From positions 40,040 through 104,039 of the forward strand of contig NZ_KB233223.1 of NCBI RefSeq assembly GCF_000314855.2: a stretch of DNA of 64,000 bases, written 5' to 3'. Below are positions 26,312 to 36,434 of the stretch, piece after piece. The translations under genes were made by a program, and so were the position numbers. Each line of letters opens with the position of its first letter. Within the stretch, counting starts at the first letter, position 1. The notes under the pieces are model-generated. The model made no database searches. It was given only the letters and a program-made list of their open reading frames with translations, and was not told the DNA's origin. The stretch is from Providencia burhodogranariea DSM 19968. Its GTDB lineage: Bacteria; Pseudomonadota; Gammaproteobacteria; Enterobacterales; Enterobacteriaceae.

Positions 26312-28138
26312 GTGTCTACCGCTGAAGTGATCTCCCAACTGTCACTCGCTGAAAGCATACTTAACAGTACTTTCGGTTATCAGTCTTTCCGCCCGGGGCA
26401 GGAAGCTGTCATTCGCGCTATTCTTGATAATCGCGACAGCTTAGTGTTAATGCCAACAGGAGGCGGTAAGTCTCTGTGCTATCAGGTTCCCGCGCTAGTA
26501 AAAGACGGTGTGACACTCGTGGTTTCGCCACTAATCTCATTGATGAAAGATCAAGTCGATCAACTGAGACTTCACGGGATTAATGCTGCCTGCCTGAATT
26601 CGTCCCAGACACCTCAAGAGCAACGTGAGGTAATGGATTCATGTGCTCAAGGAAATCTCAAGCTACTATATGTAGCACCTGAGAGACTACTGACAGACTA
26701 TTTTCTCAGTCAACTTGCAAATTGGAATATTGCGTTACTGGCGGTAGATGAAGCACACTGTATTTCACAATGGGGCCATGATTTTCGTCCTGAATACCGT
26801 GCACTTGGTCAACTAAGGCAGCATTTTCCTGATGTACCCGTGATGGCATTGACAGCAACTGCTGATGAAACCACGCGTGCGGATATCATTCGTTTACTTG
26901 CATTAGATAACCCACTAGTACAAGTCAGCAGTTTTGATAGGCCTAATATTCGCTATACATTAGTTGAGAAATATAAGCCACTTGAACAATTGTGGTTTTT
27001 TATCAAGGCGCAAAAAGGTAAAGCGGGTATTGTCTACTGTAACAGTCGTAATAAAGTTGAAGAGACTGCTGAACGCTTGCAAAAACGTGGACTTAGTGTG
27101 GCTGCCTATCATGCAGGGCTTGATAGCCAACAGCGTGAGTGGGTACAGGATGCATTTCTAAAAGATAATCTACAAATTGTTGTGGCAACTGTTGCATTTG
27201 GTATGGGTATCAATAAATCGAATGTGCGTTTTGTTGCACATTTCGATATCCCTCGTAATATCGAGGCTTACTATCAGGAAACTGGGCGAGCAGGACGTGA
27301 TGGTGTTGAAGCCGAAGCGATTTTATTTTATGACCCAGCGGATATGGCTTGGTTACGCCGTTGTCTCGAAGAGAAGCCTGCGGGGGTGCAGCAGGATATT
27401 GAGCGTCATAAGCTTAATGCAATAGCTGCATTTGCAGAGGCGCAAACTTGTCGCCGCCTCGTCTTACTTAATTATTTCGGTGAAAATCGACAGACTCCTT
27501 GTGGTAACTGCGATATCTGTTTAGATCCACCCAAACAGTATGATGGGCTGGTGGATGCACAAAAAGCACTTTCGTGCATTTATCGTGTTGGTCAGCGTTT
27601 TGGTATCGGCTATATTGTTGGAGTATTGCGTGGAGCTAATAATCAGCGCATACGTGATTTAGGCCATGATAAATTGCCAGTTTATGGCCTCGGCAAAGAG
27701 CAAACCAATGAACATTGGGTGAGTGTACTCCGCCAATTGATTCATTTAGGCATGATTACACAAAATATTAGCCATTTTTCGGCATTGCAGCTGACAGAAG
27801 CCGCGAGGCCGATATTGCGTGGGGAGTCCTCACTGCGACTTGCAGTACCGCGCGTGTTAGTCACGAAAAGCCGTAATCAGCAAAACAAAGTTTATCGTGG
27901 CAATTATGATAAGAAGCTATTTGCTAAATTGCGTAAATTGCGTAAATCAATCGCAGATGAAGATAATATTCCCCCATTTGTGGTCTTTAATGATGCAACA
28001 CTGATTGAAATGGCAGAGCACTGCCCAACATCTCCTGCTGAACTACTGCTGATCAATGGCGTTGGAGAACGAAAACTTGAACGCTTTGGTGATGCTTTTA
28101 TGGCATTGATCCGAGACCATCTTGAAGGTTACGAATGA
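26312..28138 (+). CDS. recQ: ATP-dependent DNA helicase RecQ
   Basis: RecQ is a 3'-5' helicase of the RecF recombination pathway. The 608-residue protein shows Walker A MPTGGGKS (about 48), DEAHCISQWGHDF, the zinc-binding cysteine set in QTPCGNCDICLD, and a C-terminal HRDC domain. I start it at the GTG at 26312, which has TGAGGA five bases upstream and gives almost the same length as E. coli RecQ (609). Downstream pldB begins 16 bp after the stop. Confidence 0.97.
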   Translation: MSTAEVISQLSLAESILNSTFGYQSFRPGQEAVIRAILDNRDSLVLMPTGGGKSLCYQVPALVKDGVTLVVSPLISLMKDQVDQLRLHGINAACLNSSQTPQEQREVMDSCAQGNLKLLYVAPERLLTDYFLSQLANWNIALLAVDEAHCISQWGHDFRPEYRALGQLRQHFPDVPVMALTATADETTRADIIRLLALDNPLVQVSSFDRPNIRYTLVEKYKPLEQLWFFIKAQKGKAGIVYCNSRNKVEETAERLQKRGLSVAAYHAGLDSQQREWVQDAFLKDNLQIVVATVAFGMGINKSNVRFVAHFDIPRNIEAYYQETGRAGRDGVEAEAILFYDPADMAWLRRCLEEKPAGVQQDIERHKLNAIAAFAEAQTCRRLVLLNYFGENRQTPCGNCDICLDPPKQYDGLVDAQKALSCIYRVGQRFGIGYIVGVLRGANNQRIRDLGHDKLPVYGLGKEQTNEHWVSVLRQLIHLGMITQNISHFSALQLTEAARPILRGESSLRLAVPRVLVTKSRNQQNKVYRGNYDKKLFAKLRKLRKSIADEDNIPPFVVFNDATLIEMAEHCPTSPAELLLINGVGERKLERFGDAFMALIRDHLEGYE

Positions 28139-28154
28139 CGAGAGGATAGAGCTG

Positions 28155-29150
28155 ATGACCCCTAAAAAGCTAAAAGAGAGTTGGTTAATTCGTGAAACGC
28201 AATTCTCAGCGTTTACCAACGGGCCACTTTTAGACTTCTGGCAACTGCGAGAAGAAGGCGAATTTTTAGGGGTTGATGATGTTCCGATTCGTTATGTTCG
28301 TTTTATTCAATCTAAACATAATAAAGCGATTATTATCTCTCCTGGGCGTAGTGAAAGCTATGTTAAATACCCTGAAATTGCTTATGACTTTTTCCATCTT
28401 GGTTTTGATGTTTTCATTATTGATCATCGAGGACAAGGGCGATCAGGTCGAATGTTGACAGATCCTCAGAAAGGGCATGTTGAGAAATTTACTGATTATA
28501 TTGATGATTTTGCAAAGTTTGTTGAACTTGAAGTGCAATGTCGGCATTATCTCAAATGTTATGCATTAGCCCACTCAATGGGGTGCGCTATCCTTGGCGG
28601 TTACTTATTACGAGATAAAGTAACCTTTGATGCAGCGGCAATGTGTGCGCCTATGATAGGCATTAATTTACCGATGCCTCGCTGGTTAGCCAGTTTTATT
28701 GTCGAAAGGGCAGAATCACGCCAAAGTGTGCGCAATGACTATGCCGCTTCGACAGGAAAATGGCAGCCCTTACCTTATCTTATTAATGTGCTTACACACA
28801 GTCAGGAACGTTATCGGCGCTATTTACGCTATTACGCAGACTATCCTGAGTTACGTCTTGGTGGGCCAACTTATCATTGGCTACGAGAAAGCTTCGCAAT
28901 GGGTGATGAGCTAATTGCAAAAGCGGGAGAAATTGATGTACCACTGATGCTGTTAGAAGCCAGCGAAGAAAAGGTGGTCAGCAATCGAGAGCTACTAGCT
29001 TTTTGTCAAAGTCGGCAAAAAGCGCAAATAGGACGAGAAGAAAAATTACCCCTCGTGATTGAAGGGGCACACCACGAAATCCTGTTTGAAGTCGATGCAC
29101 TAAGGGCGATGGCTCTGAATGCAATCTGTGATTTTTTTGAGCAGTATTAG
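28155..29150 (+). CDS. pldB: Lysophospholipase L2
   Basis: PldB (331 residues) is an inner-membrane-associated alpha/beta-hydrolase that cleaves lysophospholipids. The nucleophile S141 is in LAHSMG, a variant of GxSxG with alanine first, as in E. coli. The HG-like segment IDHRGQGRSGR precedes it, and the catalytic histidine is near the C-terminus in GAHHEILFE. The start ATG at 28155 has AGAGGA upstream. It is in the recQ-pldB-yigL cluster. Confidence 0.93.
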   Translation: MTPKKLKESWLIRETQFSAFTNGPLLDFWQLREEGEFLGVDDVPIRYVRFIQSKHNKAIIISPGRSESYVKYPEIAYDFFHLGFDVFIIDHRGQGRSGRMLTDPQKGHVEKFTDYIDDFAKFVELEVQCRHYLKCYALAHSMGCAILGGYLLRDKVTFDAAAMCAPMIGINLPMPRWLASFIVERAESRQSVRNDYAASTGKWQPLPYLINVLTHSQERYRRYLRYYADYPELRLGGPTYHWLRESFAMGDELIAKAGEIDVPLMLLEASEEKVVSNRELLAFCQSRQKAQIGREEKLPLVIEGAHHEILFEVDALRAMALNAICDFFEQY

Positions 29151-29163
29151 TTAGGAATCTTTT

Positions 29164-29973
29164 ATGAAATATCCGGTTGTCGCTTCTGATTTGGACGGTA
29201 CACTTTTATCTCCCAATCATGATTTAACATCTTTTACGAAAGAAACTTTGAAGAAATTGGTGCAAACACAGGATATCCATTTTGTATTTGCAACAGGTCG
29301 CCACCATGTTGATGTTGCACAGATTAGAGATGGTTTAGGTATTGACGCCTATATGATTACATCAAATGGTGCTCGCGTGCATAATATGAAAGGTGAATTG
29401 ATTTTTAAGCATAATGTTGACTCTGATATTGCACATGAACTGTGTTTGATGGAATTTGACCATCCAGATCTTGTAACTAATTATTATGGTGGTGATGATT
29501 GGTTTATTAATCGGGAAAGTCCGGAGCAAAAAGAATTTTTTAAAGAATCAGTTTTTCATTATACCGTTTATGATCGCCATAATTTTGACACATCTGACGT
29601 ATGTAAAGTCTATTTTACCAGTGAAGATCACGATATGTTGGTCGATTTACAAAACCGTATACGCCAGCGCTGGCAAGATCGTGTCAATGTCACTTTCTCC
29701 TTACGTAACTGCCTTGAGGTGATGGCGGGCGTTGTGTCGAAAGGGGAAGCATTGCAACAAGTTGCGGCACTTCAAGGTTATCAAGCTCATGATTGTATCG
29801 CTTTTGGTGATGGTATGAATGATAAAGAGATGCTAGCTATATCAGGTAAAGGCTGCATTATGGAAAATGCACATCAGATGTTGAAAGATGAGTTACCTCA
29901 ACTTGAAGTGATTGGATCTAACGCTGATGACGCAGTGGCTCATTACTTGAGAAAATATTATTTAAATAAATAA
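29164..29973 (+). CDS. yigL: HAD phosphatase YigL (Cof type)
   Basis: The 269-residue HAD type IIB phosphatase has nucleophile SDLDGT (D9, D11), the middle motif ATGR and the late metal motif GDGMND. E. coli YigL dephosphorylates pyridoxal phosphate and sugar phosphates, and its synthesis is raised by the small RNA SgrS during sugar-phosphate stress. It follows pldB by 13 bp, with AGGA before the ATG, and ends with a good terminator. Confidence 0.93.
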   Translation: MKYPVVASDLDGTLLSPNHDLTSFTKETLKKLVQTQDIHFVFATGRHHVDVAQIRDGLGIDAYMITSNGARVHNMKGELIFKHNVDSDIAHELCLMEFDHPDLVTNYYGGDDWFINRESPEQKEFFKESVFHYTVYDRHNFDTSDVCKVYFTSEDHDMLVDLQNRIRQRWQDRVNVTFSLRNCLEVMAGVVSKGEALQQVAALQGYQAHDCIAFGDGMNDKEMLAISGKGCIMENAHQMLKDELPQLEVIGSNADDAVAHYLRKYYLNK

Positions 29974-30019
29974 TTATTCTTAACTTTGCGTAACTATGCG
30001 TTGTTACAGTGTAGAATAG

Positions 30020-30055
30020 AAGGCTGGTAAAGGACTCTTTCCAGCCTTTATTTTT
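30020..30055 (+). terminator. Terminator of recQ-pldB-yigL
   Basis: AAGGCTGG and CCAGCCTT enclose an inner AAAG...CTTT stem, and TATTTTT follows. It lies 47 bp after yigL. Confidence 0.85.
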
Positions 30056-30358
30056 GGCTATAGGTATAGCTAAAAATGCGTTAAAGGGAAAAAGCTGTTA
30101 CTTATCCTATATCCTATTTTTTAAAATGCAAAGTGGAATTAAACTATTTCGATTATCTTTCAAATTATTATTTTATTTATACTCATTGGTTTTTTCATAT
30201 AAATATCTGCATTTTTCTAAGGGTATCAATATAAATTCTTTTAGGCATACAAAAAATCAAGGATAATCTTAGGATAGTTTTTTACAAAAAATGAGTTAAA
30301 AATAAGGGAATACATTGTTTTCTCAGTCGGTATTTTGTTCTGTTGAGGGTTTTTTAGG
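30056..30358. other. AT-rich intergenic region
   Basis: No supported gene. It should hold the promoter of the Sel1-repeat gene. A reading frame of 70 codons at 30054-30266 overlaps the terminator and lacks a ribosome site, so it was not accepted. Confidence 0.45.
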
Positions 30359-31147
30359 ATGAAAAAAATTGCGTTAGCATTATTATTTAGTTCGGTTTGC
30401 TACAGTTCCCTATTATTTGCAATACCAGAAACTTCTGCTCCATCACAACAGACACTAGAACAAATCACACTGTCTGCGCAAAATGGCGATCCTAAAGCAC
30501 AATTTCTTCTTGGCGAAAGCTATTTTACAGGAAAAGGCGTTTCACAAGATTTTAAGGTCGCAGCGCAATGGTTTATTAAAGCAGGCAACCAAGGCAATGC
30601 AGATGCACAATTCAGATTAGGTACCATGTATGTGAATGGCTTTGCAGTAAGCCGAGATTATGACAAAGCTATTCTTTGGTATGAAGCAGCAGCGAAACAA
30701 AATGATACTCGCGCAGAAACTAATATGGCGACGATGTACGCTCAAGGACTAGGCGTTACACAAGATATCGAAAAAGCAGCTTATTGGTTTAAAAAGGCAG
30801 CACAAGGTGGGAATGTCATCGCGCAATTTAACCTCGCTCAAATGTATTCCGTTGGCAATGGTGTCGATTTAGATAATACAAAAGCAGTATTTTGGTATCG
30901 TAAGGCTGCTCAACAGCGTGATGCAAAATCACAGGATCGTTTAGGTGTGATGTATTCAGAAGGTAAAGGTGTGAAAAAAAACCTTCAACAAGCATATGCA
31001 TGGTTATCTACAGCGGTTTACAGTGGTAATAAAGAAAGTCATAAGTTGCAGGAGAAAATTGCAAATCAACTCAGTGATAGCGAATTGAAACAAGCACAAA
31101 AATTAGCCGATAATTACATTCAATCTTATGGATTTAAAGCCAGCTAA
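30359..31147 (+). CDS. Secreted Sel1-repeat (TPR-like) protein
   Basis: The 262-residue protein has an N-terminal signal peptide (hydrophobic 4-20) and about five 36-residue Sel1-like repeats (roughly 40-219) with the usual AQFxLGxMYxxGxGV pattern. Such periplasmic proteins bind partner proteins and in some bacteria act in envelope stress or host interaction, but the role here is unknown. GAGGG lies nine bases before the ATG. It stands alone at the point where two blocks of E. coli gene order meet. Confidence 0.85.
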   Translation: MKKIALALLFSSVCYSSLLFAIPETSAPSQQTLEQITLSAQNGDPKAQFLLGESYFTGKGVSQDFKVAAQWFIKAGNQGNADAQFRLGTMYVNGFAVSRDYDKAILWYEAAAKQNDTRAETNMATMYAQGLGVTQDIEKAAYWFKKAAQGGNVIAQFNLAQMYSVGNGVDLDNTKAVFWYRKAAQQRDAKSQDRLGVMYSEGKGVKKNLQQAYAWLSTAVYSGNKESHKLQEKIANQLSDSELKQAQKLADNYIQSYGFKAS

Positions 31148-31306
31148 AACAGTGAATTGGAAATATGATGCAAATCGGTTTTTTTGTATGTAAATTTATT
31201 TTTGCTGTACCAATTAATTGAGCAAAATGATAACTTTCTTTTGTTCGATTAATTAATCACCATTGAACACCCGACATCCTTCTGAATGATTTAATACCTT
31301 GTCGGT

Positions 31307-31636
31307 TTATAAAGATACAATTTGGTATCCCAGCATGATTATCACGGATAATACGAGATAAGCCCAACTCAAGCGATAAAAGCGGTTATAACCCCATCCT
31401 CGACGGATATTTATCTGTAACTCTTTACTTGATAGTCTACGTACTAACATACGGTAAACGACGATATATAACAGGCTTAAAGCTTGCCAAAGATACAGTA
31501 TCTTCACTGCGAAAGATTTACCAACAACAAGCAGAATTACCAGTGGGATCAGAAAAAATAGAATTGAACCGATTTTCTCAAATTGAGTGATCCGCAACAT
31601 AATCAATTCATCTTGTGGTTTCAATAACGCCTTCAT
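31307..31636 (-). CDS. Hypothetical membrane protein downstream of mscM
   Basis: The 109-residue protein has three or so hydrophobic segments (about 22-42, 45-62 and 90-107) and a conserved-looking basic middle (RRLSSKELQINIRRGWGYNRF). AGGA precedes the ATG by eight bases. It follows mscM by 75 bp on the same strand and may be co-transcribed. I do not recognise the family; E. coli has no gene here. Confidence 0.65.
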   Translation of the reverse strand: MKALLKPQDELIMLRITQFEKIGSILFFLIPLVILLVVGKSFAVKILYLWQALSLLYIVVYRMLVRRLSSKELQINIRRGWGYNRFYRLSWAYLVLSVIIMLGYQIVSL

Positions 31637-31711
31637 TTCACGGTCCTAAAGGTAATTTTTTTGTATTCGTAAAATGACCAAAGGGAACTCCCCTTGATCA
31701 TCCACTGATGG

Positions 31712-34700
31712 CTAAAGCTCACCAGATGTACGAGGTGGGTTGCGATTTGCAAGGTTATTAGTTGCACTTTGTAGTGCATTTTCTCGTATATCGACTCGTG
31801 CTTGGAATGGTGGGAATGGCAGAGTAATACCTTGTTCCGCAAAGGCTGCCAATATGTTTTGGTGGATCTCATGGCGTGCAGGCAAACGATGCCCCATCTC
31901 TGCCGCAAATACACGTAATTCAAAAATCTGAATACCTTGTTGTAAATCGACCAAATAAACTTCTGGGCTTGGGTTTTCCAAAATCATGGTTGAACGCTCA
32001 GCTGCCGTTAATATGATCGAAGTCACTAGCTTGCTACTTGCATCCACTGGTGCAGGGATCGTCATAACAATACGTGTCACGGTATCTGATAACGACCAGT
32101 TAATGAATTGCTCAGTGATAAAGGCTTTATTTGGTACAATGATCTCTTTTCTATCCCAATCAGTCAGAGTGGTCGCACGGGTATTAATTTTAGTGATGCT
32201 ACCAGTGAGATTGCGGATTGTGACGGTATCACCAATACGGATTGGTTTTTCGAATAAAATCATCAAACCCGAGATAATGTTGGCAAAAATTTCTTGTAAA
32301 CCAAAACCTAACCCAACCCCCATCGCGGCAATAAGCCATTGTAATTTAGACCAATCAATCCCAAGCATAGAGAAGCCAACAATGGTTCCTATAATGGTAA
32401 TTGAATACTTGGTGAGTGTACTAATTGCATAACCAGTACCAGGGGTTAAATCTAAATGTTGAAGTACGGCTAACTCAAGTAAAGCCGGTAGGTTCCGAAC
32501 GAGTTGCGTAGTAACAACAATGACTAATATCGCGATAAAAATTGACCCCATGGTGATCGGTTGAACCGTATCAACGCCATTGATCGTCGAGGTCACATCC
32601 CATAAGCGAACATTTTCAAGGAATGAAAATGCAGTATGCAGTTCAGACCACAGCCAAATCAGTGAAACCAGTGCAATCATAGTGAGAATGGAGCGGACTA
32701 ATCCGACAGACTGTGCGCTGATCGCATCGAGGTCGATCACTTGTTCTTCAATATCAATCGAACCTTCACCGCTGGCACTAGATGACAGTGTATCGTCTTC
32801 CCCTTTTGCCCTCTGGGCTAAAATATCCGCACGGCGCTGCTTCGCTCGCTCAAAGGCAAGTTTACGGCGTTGCATAGACATCCAACGCCTGATGGTATGG
32901 TAAACAATTAATAATACAAACCATATCGCAACAGATGTCTCTAATCGTGCTAGAAGAGCCTGTGAAGTCGAGAAATAACCTAATAAAGAGAAAAATGCCG
33001 CAACAATAGGTGCGACAAGTAACATCCACCATAAGGCTTTGTTGATCAGGTTATCTCCTGAGCCATGCCTGTCGAGATAGAGTGGGACTTGAGTCCGCCG
33101 TAAGTTGTTGGTCATTAAACTTAGTGCGAAACACAGTAGTAAAAAGCAGAAGCGGCCTATTGTTGGTGCGAACTCTCTATCACGATAATATTCGAAAGTA
33201 ATCAGCGACATCATCAAAGGTACTATGACGAAAATTGCGAGTCGATAGTGGCGCATCGCACGTTTAACAGAGTCTTTATTCCAGCCAAAATGAGCAATAA
33301 ACAATCCTGTTGGGCGAGAGAAGGTTTCACTGATCATAAATAACCATAGCACAGGCGTAGTCGCACTAACTCCATGGCCAATGGCGACTGCCATCGGGTA
33401 TTGCCAAGCACTTTTTAAACCATAGCCAATGGCAGACCACATCATAGGTAAGGGTAGTGCGACAATAATGGACCAGAAAATGGTACGAACTGTAAGATAA
33501 AAGTGATCTTGAGTGACCTTACCAATGCGTAAACTCGCGCGGTCAAGGAAGTCCTGATAATGTTTACGCGTACTAATACTAAAAATAACTAAAATTATCG
33601 ACCCGAATAGATAAAGAAAAGTATCTTGAGTCGTTAGCATCACTTTTAGTGCTAGAGTTAATTGAGATAAGGTATCTAACGACAGTAACTGAGTAATATC
33701 TGTGACCAAGAGAACTGGGTAATTAAGGCTCACCGGAGGTGCATCAGCAACCCAAAATAGATAACGACGAGAGGCATCTTTGACCTCTTTTAAAGCATCT
33801 GCTAGCTGGCTTGTTGCAACGTTTAATTTAGTTAATTCTAATGTTTCGGTATCAAAACCAGAAATAAGGGCTGATAGCAGCTCTTTTCGGGTTTTGATTA
33901 GTGATGCGTAAACCTGAGCTTGTGCGGGGCTTAAATCGTTCTCACTATCTTCTGTAACCGTATCCATGCTTGATAGCTTATCAAACATTTTTTCATAGTT
34001 GAGCCGCTGAACGCGAATATCAGCCATATCACGGCTAACTTGTTGGTTTTTTGGAATCTCGGGTAAGCTTGATAATTGGGTACGTAGCGCTTCGCCCAAG
34101 GTACTTGAGCCATCTAACCATTGGGCTTGTTCTCTAATAGTTGTTAATGCTTGACGAGCATTTTGTATACTTGAAGAGGTTTTAGTTTGGCTCGAACTGA
34201 TCACACTCATTCGTGCCGCTTGGTCTGTCAGTTCTTGGGATAGCTTGCGGTTAATATCGATTTGTTCTGTAAGAAAAGGGGTCAGCTCACCTTGCTCAGC
34301 AAGCATTTCGGTATGCTCTAACGCTAGCACCGCTTTTTGTTGTCGTAAGGTGTTCTGCACTTCACGTAATTTTTGTAATTCGAGTTCAAGGCGGTTGTAG
34401 CGTTTTTTCGAAAGTTCCAAAGAAACTCGCGAAATTTCTTGGCGGTTATTAGCAGATAACTGTGCAATTTCTAACGCATTAACTTCTGATTTACGGGCGT
34501 TTATTTCTGACTGGGCAAGCATAGCTTGCGCTTCGGCTAAAGGTGTAGCGGGTGTATTTAACGATTGATAGCGAAAAGTGGCTTCCGAAAGGAGACGGCG
34601 TGATTCTGATAACCGTTGTGGTAAGGAACTTAACGATTCACTTATCTCACGACCTTTATCTTGTTCTTGTTGTGTCTTTCGGCCTTCTTCGAGAAGTTGA

Positions 34701-35053
34701 CTGCTAACTTGAACAATTCGTTGTTCAAGTTCAGATAAGCCTATATTTTTGGAGATCGCTAGTGGTTCATCACTCTCATTAAGTAATTCTTTTCTTAATC
34801 CATTAATAATTTTAGGAAAATTATCAATGCTGTCTTGGTAGGATTTGGCTTTAGCGTCAGACGCTTTTGTATCACTAATCCAGTTTAGTGTTCCTTGTAA
34901 TGCTTGAGCAATCTCAGCATCTTTTGGATTTTTACTGGGATCAAGTTGAGAAAGCTCCTGCTTAATCTGTGCTTCATTTAGCGTGACATTAGGTGCCGCC
35001 ACAGCAGAGAAGGCGATTAACAGGCTGAAAAAAAAACTGATAATCAAACGCAC
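31712..35053 (-). CDS. mscM: Miniconductance mechanosensitive channel MscM (YjeP)
   Basis: This 1113-residue channel opens under membrane tension and releases solutes on osmotic downshock. It has a signal peptide (about 1-20), a long periplasmic coiled coil (about 30-430), some eleven membrane helices and a C-terminal MscS domain including GLGFGLQEIFANIISGL. I start it at the GTG at 35053, giving MRLIISFF as in E. coli, with AAGGAG upstream; the in-frame TTG at 35071 lies over that ribosome site. It is the third gene of rsgA-psd-mscM. Confidence 0.95.
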   Translation of the reverse strand: MRLIISFFFSLLIAFSAVAAPNVTLNEAQIKQELSQLDPSKNPKDAEIAQALQGTLNWISDTKASDAKAKSYQDSIDNFPKIINGLRKELLNESDEPLAISKNIGLSELEQRIVQVSSQLLEEGRKTQQEQDKGREISESLSSLPQRLSESRRLLSEATFRYQSLNTPATPLAEAQAMLAQSEINARKSEVNALEIAQLSANNRQEISRVSLELSKKRYNRLELELQKLREVQNTLRQQKAVLALEHTEMLAEQGELTPFLTEQIDINRKLSQELTDQAARMSVISSSQTKTSSSIQNARQALTTIREQAQWLDGSSTLGEALRTQLSSLPEIPKNQQVSRDMADIRVQRLNYEKMFDKLSSMDTVTEDSENDLSPAQAQVYASLIKTRKELLSALISGFDTETLELTKLNVATSQLADALKEVKDASRRYLFWVADAPPVSLNYPVLLVTDITQLLSLDTLSQLTLALKVMLTTQDTFLYLFGSIILVIFSISTRKHYQDFLDRASLRIGKVTQDHFYLTVRTIFWSIIVALPLPMMWSAIGYGLKSAWQYPMAVAIGHGVSATTPVLWLFMISETFSRPTGLFIAHFGWNKDSVKRAMRHYRLAIFVIVPLMMSLITFEYYRDREFAPTIGRFCFLLLCFALSLMTNNLRRTQVPLYLDRHGSGDNLINKALWWMLLVAPIVAAFFSLLGYFSTSQALLARLETSVAIWFVLLIVYHTIRRWMSMQRRKLAFERAKQRRADILAQRAKGEDDTLSSSASGEGSIDIEEQVIDLDAISAQSVGLVRSILTMIALVSLIWLWSELHTAFSFLENVRLWDVTSTINGVDTVQPITMGSIFIAILVIVVTTQLVRNLPALLELAVLQHLDLTPGTGYAISTLTKYSITIIGTIVGFSMLGIDWSKLQWLIAAMGVGLGFGLQEIFANIISGLMILFEKPIRIGDTVTIRNLTGSITKINTRATTLTDWDRKEIIVPNKAFITEQFINWSLSDTVTRIVMTIPAPVDASSKLVTSIILTAAERSTMILENPSPEVYLVDLQQGIQIFELRVFAAEMGHRLPARHEIHQNILAAFAEQGITLPFPPFQARVDIRENALQSATNNLANRNPPRTSGEL

Positions 35054-35157
35054 AGTAAGGAGCTCCTTCAAGCAATTAATAGAGGATAACTACATTCCAG
35101 TTTATACATGTGATACTTCAAGCCACATGAAATGAGGTATAGGTAGATATTTTAATT

Positions 35158-35189
35158 AGCTATCCGATGATAATGCTAATCGGATAGCT
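35158..35189 (-). terminator. Perfect hairpin between psd and mscM
   Basis: AGCTATCCGAT and ATCGGATAGCT form an 11-bp perfect stem with a 10-base loop, 12 bp after the psd stop. No T run follows, so it may act as an RNA-stability or partial termination element within the operon. Confidence 0.45.
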
Positions 35190-35201
35190 TAGCATGCAGT
35201 C

Positions 35202-36119
35202 TTATGCGTCTACATGCAACTCAGGTTCAGCATTTGAGTTAGCTGACGTTTTATGTGCTACTGCTTCAGCAAGCAATTCACCCATACGTGTAGCGTAACC
35301 TGGGATCAGTGAAGAGTTAAACTGAATTGCATTTGGCTCAAACAGATTGATGACGGTTGACCCTAACTTAAAGCGGCCCATCTCTTCACCTTTTTTGAGG
35401 AAGACTGCATTTTCAGTGAGCTGCTCTGGATAAGTCCAACGCTTGATAATGCCTTCACGTTGATTATTAACACAGCCACTCCATACCGTTTCAATACTAC
35501 CGACAATGGTGGCGCCCACTAAAATTTGAACCATCAGTCCCATATCGGTTTTAAACACACAAATTAAACGTTCATTACGTGCAAAGAGATTAGGAACATT
35601 GGCTGCTGTCAGTGGATTCACTGAAAATAGATCACCTGGAACATAAATCATTTCCGTCAATAATCCATCACATGGCATATGCACACGATGATAATCACGA
35701 GGTGACAAATACGTTGTTATAAACTCGCCCCCACGGAACTTATTCGCAAGCTGATAATTACCAGCAAGTAAAGCTTCGACGGTATAATTATGGCCTTTAG
35801 CTTGGAAAATTTGGTCATCTTGAATGGGGCCTAATTGGCTGATAGCTCCATCAGCAGGTTGAGCTAATTGATGGCTTTCAGCGACCAGCGGACGAACATC
35901 TTCTTTTAATGGGCGAACAAAAAAATCATTAAACGTTGCATAAGCAGTGAATTCACTTTTTTGTGCTTCATTCATATCCACTTTATATGCTTTAGCGAAC
36001 AGCTTTATAGCCCATTGGGTGATAAAGCCTGCATTCTTATTGGCAAACCAGCCAGCAAGTTGAGTAAGCCCTTGTTTAGGAAGCATATATTGTAAACGTA
36101 TTTTAATCTTATCCAGCAC
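35202..36119 (-). CDS. psd: Phosphatidylserine decarboxylase proenzyme
   Basis: Psd makes phosphatidylethanolamine at the inner membrane. The 305-residue proenzyme cleaves itself at LGST (residues 252-255), leaving a pyruvoyl group on the former S254; D90 and H147 complete the self-cleavage triad at the same positions as in E. coli. I start it at the GTG at 36119, which has GAGG five bases upstream and gives the E. coli-like N-terminus. The C-terminal tail is shorter than in E. coli. Confidence 0.96.
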   Translation of the reverse strand: MLDKIKIRLQYMLPKQGLTQLAGWFANKNAGFITQWAIKLFAKAYKVDMNEAQKSEFTAYATFNDFFVRPLKEDVRPLVAESHQLAQPADGAISQLGPIQDDQIFQAKGHNYTVEALLAGNYQLANKFRGGEFITTYLSPRDYHRVHMPCDGLLTEMIYVPGDLFSVNPLTAANVPNLFARNERLICVFKTDMGLMVQILVGATIVGSIETVWSGCVNNQREGIIKRWTYPEQLTENAVFLKKGEEMGRFKLGSTVINLFEPNAIQFNSSLIPGYATRMGELLAEAVAHKTSANSNAEPELHVDA

Positions 36120-36251
36120 GTTAACCTCAAATTTGTAAAGGCCAGTTAGCAAAAAGGAGTCATTGTACCTTTGCTTTTTTAAATAGGCTATTTTGTTTCG
36201 ATGAGCTTAGAAATCTTTACTTTTAATTCGTTGAGTAGAATACATAATGTG

Positions 36252-36294
36252 AGTACTTCCTTACTTATAAGGAATTAATAAGTAAGGAAGTACT
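36252..36294. repeat. 17-bp perfect inverted repeat between rsgA and psd
   Basis: AGTACTTCCTTACTTAT (36252-36268) is repeated in inverse complement at 36278-36294 with a 9-base loop. There is no T run on either side. Next to it, at 36301-36359, is a 59-bp segment similar to DNA inside the ERIC-like element at 24288-24345. Together these look like a mobile repeat remnant or an operon-internal RNA hairpin. Confidence 0.65.
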
Positions 36295-36434
36295 CTGAAA
36301 GTCAGCGAAGCTATTTCCATGATAAACACCGAGGGTATAGATAACACCGTGATTTGGGTTATAAGATTCACCTGCATGTACTTTCAACAAGTAATTAGGA
36401 TTAAGACTTGTATATCGCGAGATCTAACCAGCTT

